Assembly (NCBI RefSeq): GCF_036370855.1
Contig: NC_088100.1
Coordinates: forward strand, 36,840,563 to 36,904,562
Direction of reading: 5' to 3'
DNA from: Dromaius novaehollandiae
Taxonomy: Eukaryota > Chordata > Aves > Casuariiformes > Dromaiidae
DNA length: 64,000 nt
In this document: piece after piece, positions 1 to 13,539 of the stretch
Layout of the letters: each line of letters begins with the position of its first letter
How positions within the stretch are numbered: position 1 is the first letter of the stretch
The notes under the pieces: model-generated
The model's database searches: none
Seen by the model: the letters and a program-made list of their open reading frames with translations, nothing else
What the model was told of the DNA's origin: nothing
Position numbers and translations under genes: made by a program

Positions 1-2560
1 CAGCATCAGTGCTGACAACGTTCTTGGGCTGATTACAGATATAATCATGTCTCTTTTCCATGCCTAAGCTAATCAGCTAGAAACAAACCTCTATGGGCAG
101 GTCCTCTCCTAAGGTGATCAGTGTAATGGACCCCTGCATCTGAAATCATCAGCCATGGATTTCAGGGGCATTTTTCATGCATGTAACACTCTGTTCATGC
201 GAATCAGATTGTACAATTGGGGCCAATGATTTTTTAGGGACTCAAATATTGTCAGTATGGAAAAAGCATTTCTCTCTTCAAGCAGAAAGAATTCTGCTGG
301 CATGTTCTGAATAAAGTCCATTGAACCACCTTGTTAGCATCTCTTAATGACTTTCCTGCTTCTTTTGACTCCCACCCTGAATTCTTTTCTTCCTAAAGAA
401 AAAAGGATAATATTATTTCCCAGTGGGTATCTACTTTACAATGAGAAGAGAAAGATTAATTACACAATAGAACCCCATTATTTGAACCTCTGTGATCCAG
501 ACTTCTCCCTCTAATGAACTGCCAGCATCTTCCACTTTTCTATTGATTTGCAATTAGCTGCAAGTCCTTGATGTCACCTAAACAATTCAGACAACCAGGA
601 TTTCGCTGCAAAGCAGGCACACAGCAATGGTGGCCTCGTAGTCTCTAACATGTTGGAGTATTATTTCTAGAGCCATGTTAAAAGAAACATGAACTTGCAT
701 CACCAGTGTTATGGCATCATTACAGTGTGTGCGCTCTCATGTTATATTGCATTAATAGATTTGGGAAAGTTAAAAAAACAACCTATCAGTCAAGCTGTTG
801 TGAAATAAATATTTGGAGTTGTTTGCGAAGACAAGATGAACTCCTAAAACACAATTATATTTTCATAGCTTGTTCACTTTAAACAGTAATTTGGGTTCAG
901 CAGTAGTTTAATGTATTCCTGAATTGTTTGCTCATCATGTCATATTAGATTGCCTAGTAATACATTACACTCTGCTGTTTTCAAAATGTGAGATTACAGC
1001 TCAATATGTAATGAAGGAAATGCTCTATCAACTGGATGTTCTCTTGTCACTGGGGCTGGCAAAAAGAGGAAAAATCCGCAACACAGCTAATCATGCCAGG
1101 CAGTAACACAGTAGACCTTTTTCCCTATGTTCTAGAGAACAGTGGCTTTTTCTAGCAGTGTACCTGAGGTTTAAATCACAATGATTCTTTCATTCATTAT
1201 TTCTATTCAAGTTCTAGTCACCTACTACTTCCTCACCACTGTTTTGTATTCTTGACTCCATGTCTTACAGAATTCCTGAAGACAAGGCAGGAAAGAGAAA
1301 CACAAGCATTTAAATTCACCAATGACTGAAGCAAGGTACTAGACACTCATTATAATAATTAAGGAAACCATTAAGGATACATTTGAATGACTCTTGCCTT
1401 TGTAAATGGTGTAATATAGATTCTTTGGCAAATACAGGCTTGATTATTTTGCTTGGAGAGGACTCTGTCCTCTATTTTTCACATGCATACATTTCAGCTC
1501 TAAACTTCGGGCTGGACTCCGCTCAGGTTTTCAACCATTAAAACTGTTCTTTATTTGTTTTACAATGAACTAGTTTAAAAATACAAGTGCTATACTGGCC
1601 TTTTGCTCAGGGGATTCAGTCATCTAGCCACATGCTAGATGCTATATATTTATCCCAGCAACATTGTTGATATTTAATAAATATTACAGAATAATAAAGG
1701 ATGTTCATCAACTCATTTTCAAAATGCTTTTGAAATAACGTGCTCCACTTCACAGGGCATTCCTGCTGAATGAAGCTTGAAGCAAATAATGTCAGCCCCT
1801 GCTCTTTGTCTTTGTTAGCAATCCTGTGTTTTCCCTTAACTTTTGCTGTGTACAAAGCTCAATCCTGAAGATGGCTGTATGCTGATTTTCCAGACTGACA
1901 AGCAGGAAATTGGCCAAATATATATTGCTAAGCACATGTTAGACAGTGTTAAGCACTGGTAGTTTAAAAAATTGTGAAGACAAAGAGGCACATCCATCTT
2001 CAAGGGATGGACTTTCAAAAGATGATCTATTGCTGAGGCGTCTCACTAGCACTCAATATCGCCCTAAAAGAAACTGCATTACACCAGCGCCGTCATGACC
2101 AGCTTACAGGCCAAGCAGTCATAGTGTGGATGGGGAAAGAGTGCACTGAGCCTCTCCCCCATTACATATGTCAACATTATGCATTTAATGAACTGCCTTG
2201 TCATAAATTTTGTAGGAATAGCAATCCTATGAGGATGGCTCTCTGCAGGGTTTAAGTACAGAGTCTGGGATATATGCAAGGGCCTTGGCAACAACAGGGC
2301 TGTCCCACAACTATAAGCAAAGTTAACCCTCTTTATCAGCCCCTATCTCCCACTCTCCTCCAGTAGCGTTGACACTGTCTGTGTTTCCATGACACTTGGA
2401 ATGAGAGGAAAGGATGGACATTCTGGAAATGGGAACAAAAGAGAGGGTGAAAAGCTTGAAGTCTTCGTTCCTTCCCTTGATAAAGCCATAGCAGGGACTA
2501 GAGATACTGGAAAAATACAGGACTCTTCAGTTTGGAGATGAGAAGGCCGGGGGGATTTAA
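1..2560. other. Intergenic, no gene seen
   Basis: AT-rich non-coding sequence 3' of LCA5. Open frames are at most about 80 codons, overlap each other and have no recognised homology. No repeat family was identified. Confidence 0.6.
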
Positions 2561-2564
2561 AACA

Positions 2565-2865
2565 ATCACACAGGTGGTAGATAAACTGAACTGTTATTCA
2601 CCAAATCCTGCAATAATAGAACTAGAGAAATTCACTGAAACTAGTGATAGAGCGATTTAAAGCACATAAAAGAGACTACATCTTTACACAGTGGGTAGTG
2701 GACTTCTGGAATTTGTTGCCACAGGAGACCATAGAGGTAGATGGTATCAAAAACTTCCAAAGGGGCTGGACAAATTCATGGCCAACAGGTTGATAATGAG
2801 ATACTGAAAGGAGGGAGCAGGGCTGTACCCTGTGATCCAATGAGTGTGGATGATGGAGGTGTATG
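2565..2865 (+). mobile_element. CR1-type LINE fragment, 3' end, old
   Basis: The segment around 2680-2800 carries the familiar order of CR1 3'-end phrases: a tract resembling 'ttcacacagtgggtagtgg', then 'tggaatttgttgccacagga', then 'ggctggacaaattcatgg'. It is heavily mutated and has no open frame. CR1 is the main LINE of birds and other reptiles. Confidence 0.65.
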
Positions 2866-3424
2866 AGAGAATGAACTCAGAAAGTGGTCAGGCTCCTGTG
2901 CACTCCCCAAATAGCCTCCCCTGCTGCTGCTCCCACAGACACTGTCCATTCAAGACCAGGAGTCTGAGATAACACCTGAAATTGCAGGCTGCTGGCCTTT
3001 GCTCTTGACCACCAAGCACAGCTGTGGCAGCAGCTGGAAGGCAGTTTGGAACTGTGTCTGTGAGGATTTGCCCTACTCTCATTAGTCTGAGGAGACAAGT
3101 CTCTGTGCTCAGTGAGGTTGTCTTCACACCATGAACAGCTACAAATGAATACATTTGTAAAGACTGTGATGGGAAGCTACAGCCAAGTCCTTGTCAATCT
3201 AAGCATGGAGAAGATCTTTTCAGAACGCTGCCCCCGGCCACAGGAAAACTGTGAGTTAATGTGACACTTTAGTACTGTCCAGCTCCATGTTGTAAGACTG
3301 CTTTGAGGCAATTTGGATTTACAGCAAAAACTCATATAGCTAATGAATATTTTTAATTGAAGAGAATGAGCATAATCTAATTATAACAACTTTAGAAGAG
3401 CATGACCAGTTTTTATACTAAAGT

Positions 3425-4150
3425 TAAGCAGGATGACACAGCTAATCATAGGCCTGGAAGCCTGTTATCAGTCCTGGGCAAATTAATGGAATGACTGATA
3501 CAGGACTTGATTAATGAAGAATTAAAAGAAGAGAATATAATTAATGCCTGCTAACATAGATTTACTGAAAATAGATTGAATCATACTAAGTTGATTTATT
3601 ATTTTTTTTAATGAGGTTACATGTTTAACCTATAAAGGAAATAGAGTAAATACAGTACAAATGACCTGCTGTGTCACATCTTTTTTACTCAGAAATTGTA
3701 AAGTTGTAAAATCCACATGATATGTAATAAACGAAGGATAAACTGGTCAACTGACAGTCTCCGAATGTAGTTATAAATCTGGAATCACAGTGACACAGTG
3801 CTTCTAGTGGGTGCCCCAGGGTTCAGCTGGGAGGCCTTGATTTGTAACAAAAATCAGATACTGATGATGTTTCATGTCCACACATAAAGGGATGAAAATG
3901 GTAAGTATCGAAGAGGCTCAGGCAGACAGCAGCATGGATTGCTCTGCAAGTACATTAAACATGCATTTTAGTATAGCAAGAGGGAAACATCTATAGGATG
4001 AAAAAAGTATGCAACACTTGAGGATGGAGGAATCTATGCTGTTAGACAGTGGTGTGAAACAAGCGGCGAGTCAGAGGCTGCAATGATCTGACTGAAGTCT
4101 TACTGTGGCACCGCAGCCAATAGGCTTAATGGAAACCTGGTACGAGCTGA
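3425..4150 (+). mobile_element. CR1-type LINE fragment, reverse-transcriptase region, old
   Basis: Decayed DNA recalling the middle of CR1 ORF2: a block near 3550-3660 resembling the segment that encodes HGF...TNL...F...VT...VDKG, a block near 3775-3835 resembling the one for SGVPQGS, and a block near 4020-4130 resembling the one before '...VAKRAN'. Stops and frameshifts occur throughout. It is a separate insertion from the neighbouring 3'-end fragment, because the parts are in the wrong order for one element. Confidence 0.55.
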
Positions 4151-4159
4151 TGACAAGAC

Positions 4160-7100
4160 TCAGCAGTAGCACTGTTACATTGGCTCCACACTGAGCTCTA
4201 GTATGATGCAGCTGGAACACATATTTGCTTAGTCTTCCTTGCTTGGTTTCACTTTTCTAGAAATACTAGTTCTGTAATATGCTTTCATCTACTCCCTCAC
4301 TGTGGGATATGTCTCTTTCACCCTTGGCAGCGTCATCAGAGCTGGACTCTTACTAGGGGAAGATGACACAAGTATTGAGGATGGATGGGATGAAACATGT
4401 TCTAGAAGGGCCCATCTTTCTCCACTGAGACTAGGGGAAGTCTAGAAACTGGCTTAGACTAGGCCCCTTACTTTTAGAGAGGTAAAATTAAATAAAATGA
4501 ATGCTACTTGATAGATAGATTTTTAGACATACTTAAGACTTAAAACAGTGATCAGACTATCAGGCACTGAAGTTGATTAAGATTTCTTTCTAGTGAGGGT
4601 AAAATGTTAATACTTATTAAAAAAGGTTTGAAGTGATTGTGTGTGCTCCCTGGAGCTGTCTTTGACCCTTCAGACTAAAAGACCTTAGAGTGTTGAAACT
4701 AATACACTTTGTACCGTGAGCACCCACAACATGTCATGAAGGGCAATATAATGTGTGGCAGAGGCTAACAGGCTGCAAACTATTTTCAAGTGCTTTTGTG
4801 AGTTCAGCAGCAGAAACAGATAAATTAGAACATTTTTAGAAATGTGTTAAAGCAGTTTTGAACTGAGAAGCAGAGGGAATGTTAAGACAGTATTCAGCAA
4901 CACAAGGGGTGGTTACAATCAAAGCTAGTTCTTGTACAAGATGAATTGCTGGTGTAATACAAATATCAGGAAATGACTGATCAAGATGTTTTGTGAGTTT
5001 CATTTTGTTGCATTGTGGGCAATTTTAACAGCTTGGAATAATTATTATAATTCACTAAGACAACAATTTTCTGTAAATATTTCTGATGACAAAAATCAAC
5101 TCTATGGTTAGAGCATTGCCTTTCCTCAGGTGTATTGCAGATGCCTAGACCACATAGTAAAAAACATCTTTCTTGAACTTTGAGTGAAATCCTCTCTCAC
5201 TAGAGTCAGTGTATTACCTTCAATGGAGGTGAATTTTCCTCCACTCTTTCCAGTATTTCAGCTTTTTATAAACATTGAGTAATTACATTGAACTCAATTG
5301 TATTATTAGCCTGTGCTTGGAGGGTAGGGCCTATGTGCAGAGAGACTGGAGGCTACTTACCGGTGAATATTTATATAGCTTGCTTAGGGTTGTCAGCAAA
5401 AACTATTAGTGATAGAACGTAGCCACAGTTAAAAGAAATGGAAAAAGCAGAATGTAAACAGAAGCAGAAAGCCATTTTAACATTATGTTAGCAGGAGCAA
5501 TCTGATTTCATGTGAACAGTTTCAAAGGTATGGAGAGCACATTTGAAATACTTAATTTCATTGCTTTCTTCTGAACTTTCATTAACCACGGAAGGGTAGT
5601 TCATGATGTAAAATTAATACCATAACTTTATGACATCCATAGCTTGGAGTGACTGATTGATAAAATGGCAAACCATAACCAACATACACTGGTAAATATT
5701 GTGAAATTCTGCTCATTTTGGCTTCAAACTTCACTGAGTTAATTCAGCCTCCATGTAGAGACTATACTACAAAGGTATTGACAGATGTCAAATAACTACC
5801 GTGGCATACGTTTCAATGATATCTTTGGATCTAGCCTCCTGCCATTCAGGGATCAGAAAAGTAATGGCTAACTTCAAAAATATATACAATTAGAGTTATT
5901 CAGTATACTGAACTAATAGCTCTACAAAGTCAAGCTGCAAGCAAATTAATGGGAAATTTTAGCGATAATTGGGGTTGCTGGTCATATAAAATAGCTATGG
6001 CAATACGAAATTACGACAGACATGTATACACTTAGAAAAACCCAGGCTTTCACTAGCTGGATGGTGCGTTTTTCAGAAGGCCTTCGGAATCTGGTCAGAA
6101 AATTTTGTAGGCACAAGTGAAACTAGCCTATATCAGCCTTCCCAGACACAAACAGTGGACTCGAGAGGACAGAGGGTGTTAAAGACAGGCTTTTTGTTGT
6201 TAAAGGAGATAGCTAGGTGTAGACATAGCTGGCCACATAGCAGCATCTAGATTTTTAAATATTTTGCAAATGATTGTACCAGTTTCTTGTTGTATGCCCA
6301 GCTTAAAGGATAGTGGAGCATTGAGGAGGATGTCTTAGAGGCACAGAGGCAGGGATATCATGGGTCTGTAAGTGGGTCTGAGGAGGATCTAAATGTAAAC
6401 ACCAGGAACATCCATGCTGATATGTGTATTGAAAGCATATTACGGGCTATCATTCAGTGATATGCATGATTTTTCATAGCTCATGAGGAGTCTTTTAAAA
6501 ATTTTTTCTTTTCTTCTAAATAAAGCGATACTGCATATATTTAAAATAAAGGGTCAAAGTCCCTTCTTAGCCCTGCTAGAGAAGGAATTATTATGGGAAG
6601 TTTAGTTACACTCTGCACTGCTGTGTAAACAGCTGATAGACATTTTTTGTTAGCATGATATCTTCCTACAACCATTCCTCCATGTTCCCATTTCTTAATG
6701 TAATTCACCACATTTAAAATAATTAATCTGGAAAGAAGGAAGAGTTGCTTTCCCAAAGGAACTTGCTGATTGACACCTGTTTTACATATTCAGTGCAGAA
6801 ACAGCAGTGGTGGAGCACACTCCTGCTATCACTTCCTAATGGCCATTTATTTTGCTTTACAACAGTTTTCCCCAGCAAGATAGGCAGGAAGATTCAATTT
6901 AAATTCCTTCACTTATAGAATTAATTCTTTACCTAATGATGTATGTTACAGAATTTTTTGCTTTTGGGGCAATAATGAGCACCTATTGCCTGGGCAGTTT
7001 GCAGGTCGCCTAGGAATTCCCCAGAAATATCAGCATCACAAACTGCATATCAGTTCACTAATCCTCCTTCCCAAGGAGAAAATGGTAGCATCTTAGATAC

Positions 7101-10100
7101 TGTTAGGTTTATGTAACTGTGAGGTAAAGGAATTTTAAGGACCCCAATAATGTTTGTAAAATGATTTATGAATGCTGAATGAGGGAAACTGTATTCATTC
7201 TAAGAATTATTAACGCATTTGAGCCTACTTGACTGAGTTTGTGAGGTGATATGGAAAAGCACTATAAGAATAAAACAAGTAATCCTTTGACACTTTTATA
7301 CAGTAAAAAGCAGTGAAGGAGAGGTGGAGAGTTGTAAATATGTAATAAATCCAATATTTGATTCCTCCTGAATAATACATTTCCCTTGTTTGTGCGAGGA
7401 AAATAATCAAATCTTTCCTTCCTGACTCATAAAATATACAGGTGAGTTGTGGAATGTTTCTAATTTGCCATTTTTATTTTAAATGAAAAACAGTATTTTT
7501 CTAATCTAATTTTGACAAGAACTATAGCTGTGGTAGTTCCCCCCCACACGTCGTACACGTACATGTTCAACAGTAGGTGGTGCACCCAGGGCAGAAACGT
7601 ACATGGTCTAATATGCAAGTTAAAGAGGGTTTACTGGAGGAGGAGAGATCTTTTGGGTTTTGAATATATGTAACTGAAAAGTATTTAAAGAGTAAAATCT
7701 CTAAAAAGATAATAAAATAAATATACTAATTGATTTTTAAATCCTGTGCAATTACATGGCTACTCAAACAAACATGAAAGATAAGCATCTTTCAGTCTGG
7801 TTATTTTTCTTTCAAATATTCGTGCAACAAACTATATGTTCAACTTATACCCTGATTATGGAATTACCATACATGTGCTTTAATGCCCAGATTTCATTCT
7901 CATTAGCTGGGAAGGTAAGTCCCAAGACCAAACTACCTATATAGTTACTCCTGCTGTTAAATATTTTTAATTCATAATTCACAATACACTTTCAATATTC
8001 CTTTTAAATTACATCCTAGATATATAGCAGATACCATGGGATTCTTAGACATCCTAGAATCTTTGTAAAATTATAAATAGCAATATAAGTTAATGTTCTC
8101 TGCTGGGTTTCCTTGCTGTAGGCATTCTTCATACAATGTATGTTTGCTTTTCAGTTTTGTTGCTCTAATTTTGTAATACAAATACTATGTCTCACATCCT
8201 TTATACAACCAGAGAGTGCCACATGAGTAACATGACTCAATACGCTCACATTCCAGCCTGAATGGCACTAGCAGAGCATCATATGGATTTATACTGGATT
8301 TATATACAACTAAAGTGAAAATTACAGTTGAAAGCAAACCATAAAAATCGAGTGTTCTAAATAGCTCTCGAAGAGGAGTTTTTCTGTTGGTGAATATTTG
8401 ACTTTCCTAGCCTGCTTACATTTCTGCAGTTCAACAACATTTGCATAATATACTATTTGTTTATACACAATCTGACAAATCTGGTAATCTGCAAACAGTG
8501 TATTTTGTTAATTGTAGTAGGTGCATTGGCTATGTATGTATTTGAGCAGCTTGAGCTAAATTGAGAGAATAAAACCAATGAGGCAGGAAAGTCCAATTAA
8601 AAGTACATTAATCAAATGCCCCCCAAATGCCTTTGCTCTCTAATATGTACTGCTGCATTTTATGAAGAGTGTCTGTTTGTTGTCAGTTGTCCTTCTGTAT
8701 CTAATGCTGTATCTTGCACAGCCAATGCTCAGTAATAAATGTAATTGCCAAGTGCCTCATTTTGGATACTTCATTTTATGTTTTTTACAGATTTTATAGT
8801 TTGTTTTAATTTAAACCAGTCTTTTTAAGATTTAGAATGACCCAGAGACAAAGAGAAATGAGAAAGTAACTACCATGTTAAGAAATGATGGTTTAAACCA
8901 CAGTTTGCTTTTGATCTACCATAGTTCCAGTAGACTATCTTCTAATCTACACTGGAATAAGTAGAAGCAGACTCTGTTGGTATTCATTTAAAAGTTAAAA
9001 TAGAAGAGTGCTTCAACAGAGCACTTAAAATGCATACCCTTAATATCTGATAAGCATTATTAGCCTGACTCAACTTCTAGTGTGCAACTATAAATCAGTT
9101 ACAAGTCTGTGGGAGCCCAGATAAGAAGTTTATTTTGCAGTACTGACAAATCTCTTAATAAGAAAATGAGGACATACAGTTGTTCTGAAATATATCAGTT
9201 TGGTTTATCCACTAGGTTATTGACTAGTCTGCGAGTGGGACACAGAATTCCAGTTCCTTGTTCTATCACAGCATCTTTATGCGATGACAGGCAAGACTTT
9301 TAGGAACAGATCTAAAAGGGAAAAAAGGGAGATTAAAACAAGATTCAGACAGAATTTAGGATCTGAATCTCTTCTGCTTAATCCTGGGAGTGCCTCAACC
9401 CTGTTATGCATGGTAGTTCCTTACATGCCTAAAGTCACACTTCTGTTTATTTTGAGAATGGCCCTACTTGAAACGAAGCTGAGCAGTCCAGTGTCTTGCC
9501 CACAAATAATACCATGCAGAAAGGAGGCCATGTTTGTCCCTGGAGGGCAAAAATTTCTGGCATATATTTTCAGAACATATTTACGGCATGCTGACAAGAA
9601 GTGGGCTCTATACAGAACCTCATTGTGGCCAGTATCGAAACGTAAACCTAGCAGGAGGATGGAGTGGTTGTGCTGCTCCCCTTTCAGTTGCGAGCGTAGG
9701 GGAAGAAATAGAAAATTTCCAGAAAATACAATGTAAAGTTTCAATATTTCTTTATGTTGACAAGGCTAGAAGGTCCAGTTCTTGTGTAAAGTGGCAGCAA
9801 TTTCTGCTTCTCCTTTTGAAGCTGGCACAGTGCAGAGAAACACTCCAGAACCAGTAGGCCAAGTAAGGAAAAGAAACCAAAACAGGAGTAGAGGAGGTTG
9901 TGATTTGGAGAGTAAGTCATCATTTCTCATCCCTGCTCTGAGACTTTCCTGTGCTTCGCACTGAGCAGTCACTGGATTAAGAATTAGAAAACAGGCTGAA
10001 GCAGGAATATGACCCAGTCTTCTCCCTGACTGCTAGGTGTCCTCACGTCTGTGTCACTGGCTTATAGTTCCCTTTTTTATGTTTCCCATGGGAACAAAGA

Positions 10101-11400
10101 GTCTCCAAGGGTTTTCTGCATGATAGGCTGTCTTCAAGAGAAGGGATGGAGAGTACTTCTTTCTTCTAGCATTTGGGACAGCCCTGAGAGGAGGGAATGG
10201 AGTTCAAATTCTCTCAAATTGGAAAGAGATCTGAAACCAGCTCTTGGTTTAAGTTTCTCACAGTTAGTGTACTGTAAAAGGCGGGTCCCCCAGCCTTCTT
10301 TTTGGAGGAGAAATAGAGACAGAGTGACATTTTTGAATAAAAAACACATAGGAATCTGCCTTCAGAGGATAAGTTGTGGGTGCTTGCATCTTGGTGTGAG
10401 ACATGGGAGTGAGAGGAAGTGGGGGATTACAGCCATACACCCTGTGCGTATCATCTCCTATCCATCAGTGCTACCTGGTGCAGTACTGAGTATGACAACT
10501 TCAGTTGAGTGCCTAGAAGCAAGTTTGTCCTTTGGATCCCTTTGGGAGGTACCTCACTATGGAGGCATCTGCTTCCAGGTCCAGCTGCAGAGGTTATACC
10601 TCCTAGTTATCTTCCCCCCTCACTCCCCAGACCTTACAGACCCACATCCCCTTCACTCCTTTTCCCTACAATTTTCTCAAGAGGTCTCAAGTTTTCCCTC
10701 CTCTTCTGCCTTACAGCTGAGCAGCTTGTATGACTCTCCCAAGGCCACTCCTGACAAAATGACTCAAGTTAGCAAAGACCTAAATTAACCTGCCAACCCA
10801 GCTGATTTCATGTAAGACAAATTGAGGAGGCTCAAAAAGGAGGTCAAAGACATGATGGAGGTAGAAGGTTCTGCAGGTAGCTTTGCTGGAGATGAAGGTG
10901 GATGTGTGCTTCTGGCTTAGCATTTCTTGTGGACAGAATAAAGAACATGCAAACAAATTTTGGTAGGAGACTAAAAGGTGTTGCTTTACATGAGCATTTA
11001 ACACTGGGCTTATCCTTAATGCTCCTCTACCAGTAATCAGTTAGCTATATGGAAAAAAAGGACTCTGCTCATTATTTCTATTCAAATGACTTATACAATT
11101 GTATGCAAAATCTGAGTATTCAATGATATGCATTAATATTAATTATTGAATCTACTGCCAGTGAAAGGACTTTCAGGAGGGGATTTCTTCTGAATATGTT
11201 AAAGGGACTTCAACATCAATTTTTGCATGCTTAAAGATGCAGTCCTCTCTGATGGTTGTATTTCCATAGAATATTTATTATGAGGGTGGTGAAACAGCAT
11301 TCCATATTAAGCTAAGCTTCCATGGGAGAAAGAGGGTTTTGCTGGAGTGCATGCTAACTATACATGCTAGACTTCTTTTCACAGGATTGAAAGGTTTCAC
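4160..11400. other. Intergenic, no supported gene
   Basis: AT-rich non-coding sequence. The stretch 9109-10788 is less AT-rich and holds longer open frames on both strands (up to 245 codons at 10051-10788, opened by GTG). None has recognisable domains or splice context. A short CpG-containing stretch with repeated CGTAC lies at 7546-7600. Confidence 0.55.
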
Positions 11401-11407
11401 ATTTTCT

Positions 11408-11475
11408 TTTATGTGAGATCAGTGGTTTTCAACTTTTTCCCATAGCAGAACCATAATAAAAAAGTGGACTTCTGA
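11408..11475 (+). mobile_element. Possible hAT (Charlie-like) transposon end, old
   Basis: 'cagtggttttcaactttttc' resembles the common hAT/Charlie terminal sequence CAGTGGTTCTCAAACTTTTT and is followed by a degenerate 'agaacca...agtggactt'. Only one end is recognised, with no internal region or second inverted repeat. Confidence 0.35.
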
Positions 11476-12184
11476 ACAGTAATTTAAGCCTCCCAATTGG
11501 CTTTTTCCAGTTACCTTTTGCAGTTATCTTAGAAGAAGTTCAGAGAGCATGATGTGGTTAAACAGTATGGAATTAGACAAATTTAAGGAGAATAGCCCTA
11601 TTGGTATTTAACAGCAAAGCTTCAATACCACCTCTAAATCAAGAGGTCCTAAAACACTAATTGAAAAATCAGTGAAGAAATAACAAGGTAAGGACCACAG
11701 TCTTTTCTCTGCTTTAGTATTTCTTAAACATCCATTAGTGGCTGTTGCCAGAGACAGCCTACTAGGCCTGATTGACCTTTGTGCTGATCCTTCAGCTAAT
11801 AAAATCTGCAGTAGTTTCTCATGAAAAAAACACAATCTCATCAATAAGCACAATCTCAATTAGAGTTCTGAAAATTAAAAATATTAAAGGCAAGATCAAT
11901 CTTTTCTCTCCCTTCCAGGAACCACCATGAGCCACGGACTGGTATTGTACCTCCAACACGTATGTGAAATTCCTTTCCCTAGAAAGATCATGGAGCACCC
12001 AAAATAGCAAGAAAAGCCAGAAGGATCGGAAGGAGGGGTTGGTAGTAGAAAGTTTTTCAAAAAGAAGAGGAAAAAAATTTAACTTCCTAGAGAGTGATGG
12101 AAGGGATGGGGCAACAGATGGTGAAACAGGCAAAAGTTTTCCCACTGTAGCGGGCACTGCCCAAATCCTAACGTATTAATTAGG

Positions 12185-12295
12185 AAGCGATGTCCCTCTG
12201 AGAATTATTAACATCTCTGTGCTGTATCTGATGCCAGACTCCCTGTCAGACACAAAATGCCGGCCTAGATGGACTCATCCAGCATAACACAATCA
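12185..12295 (+). mobile_element. LINE (CR1/L2-like) 3' tail fragment
   Basis: 'ggcctagatggactcatcca' followed by 'gcataaca' resembles the terminal phrase of CR1/L2-type elements in sauropsids (gggctagatgga...ccagtatgg). It is short and diverged. Confidence 0.4.
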
Positions 12296-12870
12296 CTTTA
12301 TAAATTGCTTTTGAATGATTTATAAAATAATAACGCAAAAGGATTTCAGATGCTATAGAAATATTATTTTACTGACAAATAACAGCTTAATTAGTCTCCA
12401 GAGTACTCAGTGTTGATGGACAGAATGGCTGATAGTGGGGTGTGTGGGATAAGCAGCCCTGGCAATGCTGAATCTGATGGTAAATAGGGGCAAGGAACAG
12501 AGCAGCTCCCTCCCACATCCCCTCAGCTTTGCCAGATCCCTCATATGAACACTGGGTGGCAAAACCCCTGCTTCTCTCCTTTTATCCCGGTCTGTAAGCA
12601 GAATTACTGCTCCGGATTATTACTTTGCCTCCTCTAGGGTCCTAGAGGAGACGGATGTTTGGACTGCAGTCTGGCTGCCTTCATGACTTAAGGCAGCTTG
12701 TGAATCCAAACACAAAGTTCAGAGCTAGGGAATTGCAAGAGCTCCTGCTTCTGTAATGGTATGTTCTGTTTTGAAGGGAAGTATGTTTAAGTATATATAA
12801 AAAGTATATGTCCAGGTATATGGTTGTCTGCTAAACACTTTTCATTAGTAATGTTTATGTGTAATGTAGC

Positions 12871-12922
12871 ATGTATATATGTGTGTGTGTGTGCATATAT
12901 GTATATATATACATGTATAATG
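12871..12922. repeat. (TG)n/(TA)n microsatellite
   Basis: Mixed TATATG, TGTGTG and TATATA dinucleotide run of about 50 bp. Confidence 0.85.
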
Positions 12923-13394
12923 GAACAAGTTGATTGATATTATTTTTAGCTCTGGGTTAATTTGTTTAAATTTGAAATATTGTGGAGAACCAAAATTAAA
13001 ACATATGCTCTGTGCATATGTTATGCAGGCATAAAAAACTTTATACATGAAATATTGCAGATAGATATTCTTCTCATAACTAAATGGAATTGTTTTAAAA
13101 AATGTATATCTGATTTCTTTCTGGGGACATGAAGACCAAGCAAGTTTGCCTTGCCTGAGTGCAGTTTTAAAAGCAGATTCTTAGAAAACTTTGAAGCAAG
13201 CATTTGATACAACCCTCTGACACTTAACAGAGATGTGTTATAGTGCCTTTTAAGTTTATTCTGTTATTGCTACTTCTAGAAAAAAATACCAAGAGCAAAA
13301 ACATGAAATATATATATTAGTCCATTCTGCCTTCTAGCAAAAACCAGAGCTCATTAGGTATTTATAAAGCACTACATCCATTCCTCTGGCATTC

Positions 13395-13535
13395 CAGCGA
13401 GGCAGGTTGATTTGTTGTTTTGTAGAAAGGGAAGGCTGAGGCACCAAGAATTTAGGAGGACTTGCCCAAAGTTGCCGAGCGGGTAAAATGGTAGAAGCAG
13501 AAAGAAAACAGAAAAAGCTTGACTGCTTGTCTCCT
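13395..13535 (-). mobile_element. MIR-like CORE-SINE fragment, antisense
   Basis: The plus strand reads like the reverse complement of MIR: 'tgtagaaagggaaggctgag' then 'gcacc', 'acttgcccaaagttgc', then 'gaagcagaaag'. The equivalent MIR phrases are 'gaggaaactgaggc', 'acttgcccaaggtcac' and 'gcagagc'. It is very old and shared in type with mammals and other reptiles. Confidence 0.6.
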
Positions 13536-13539
13536 TTAG

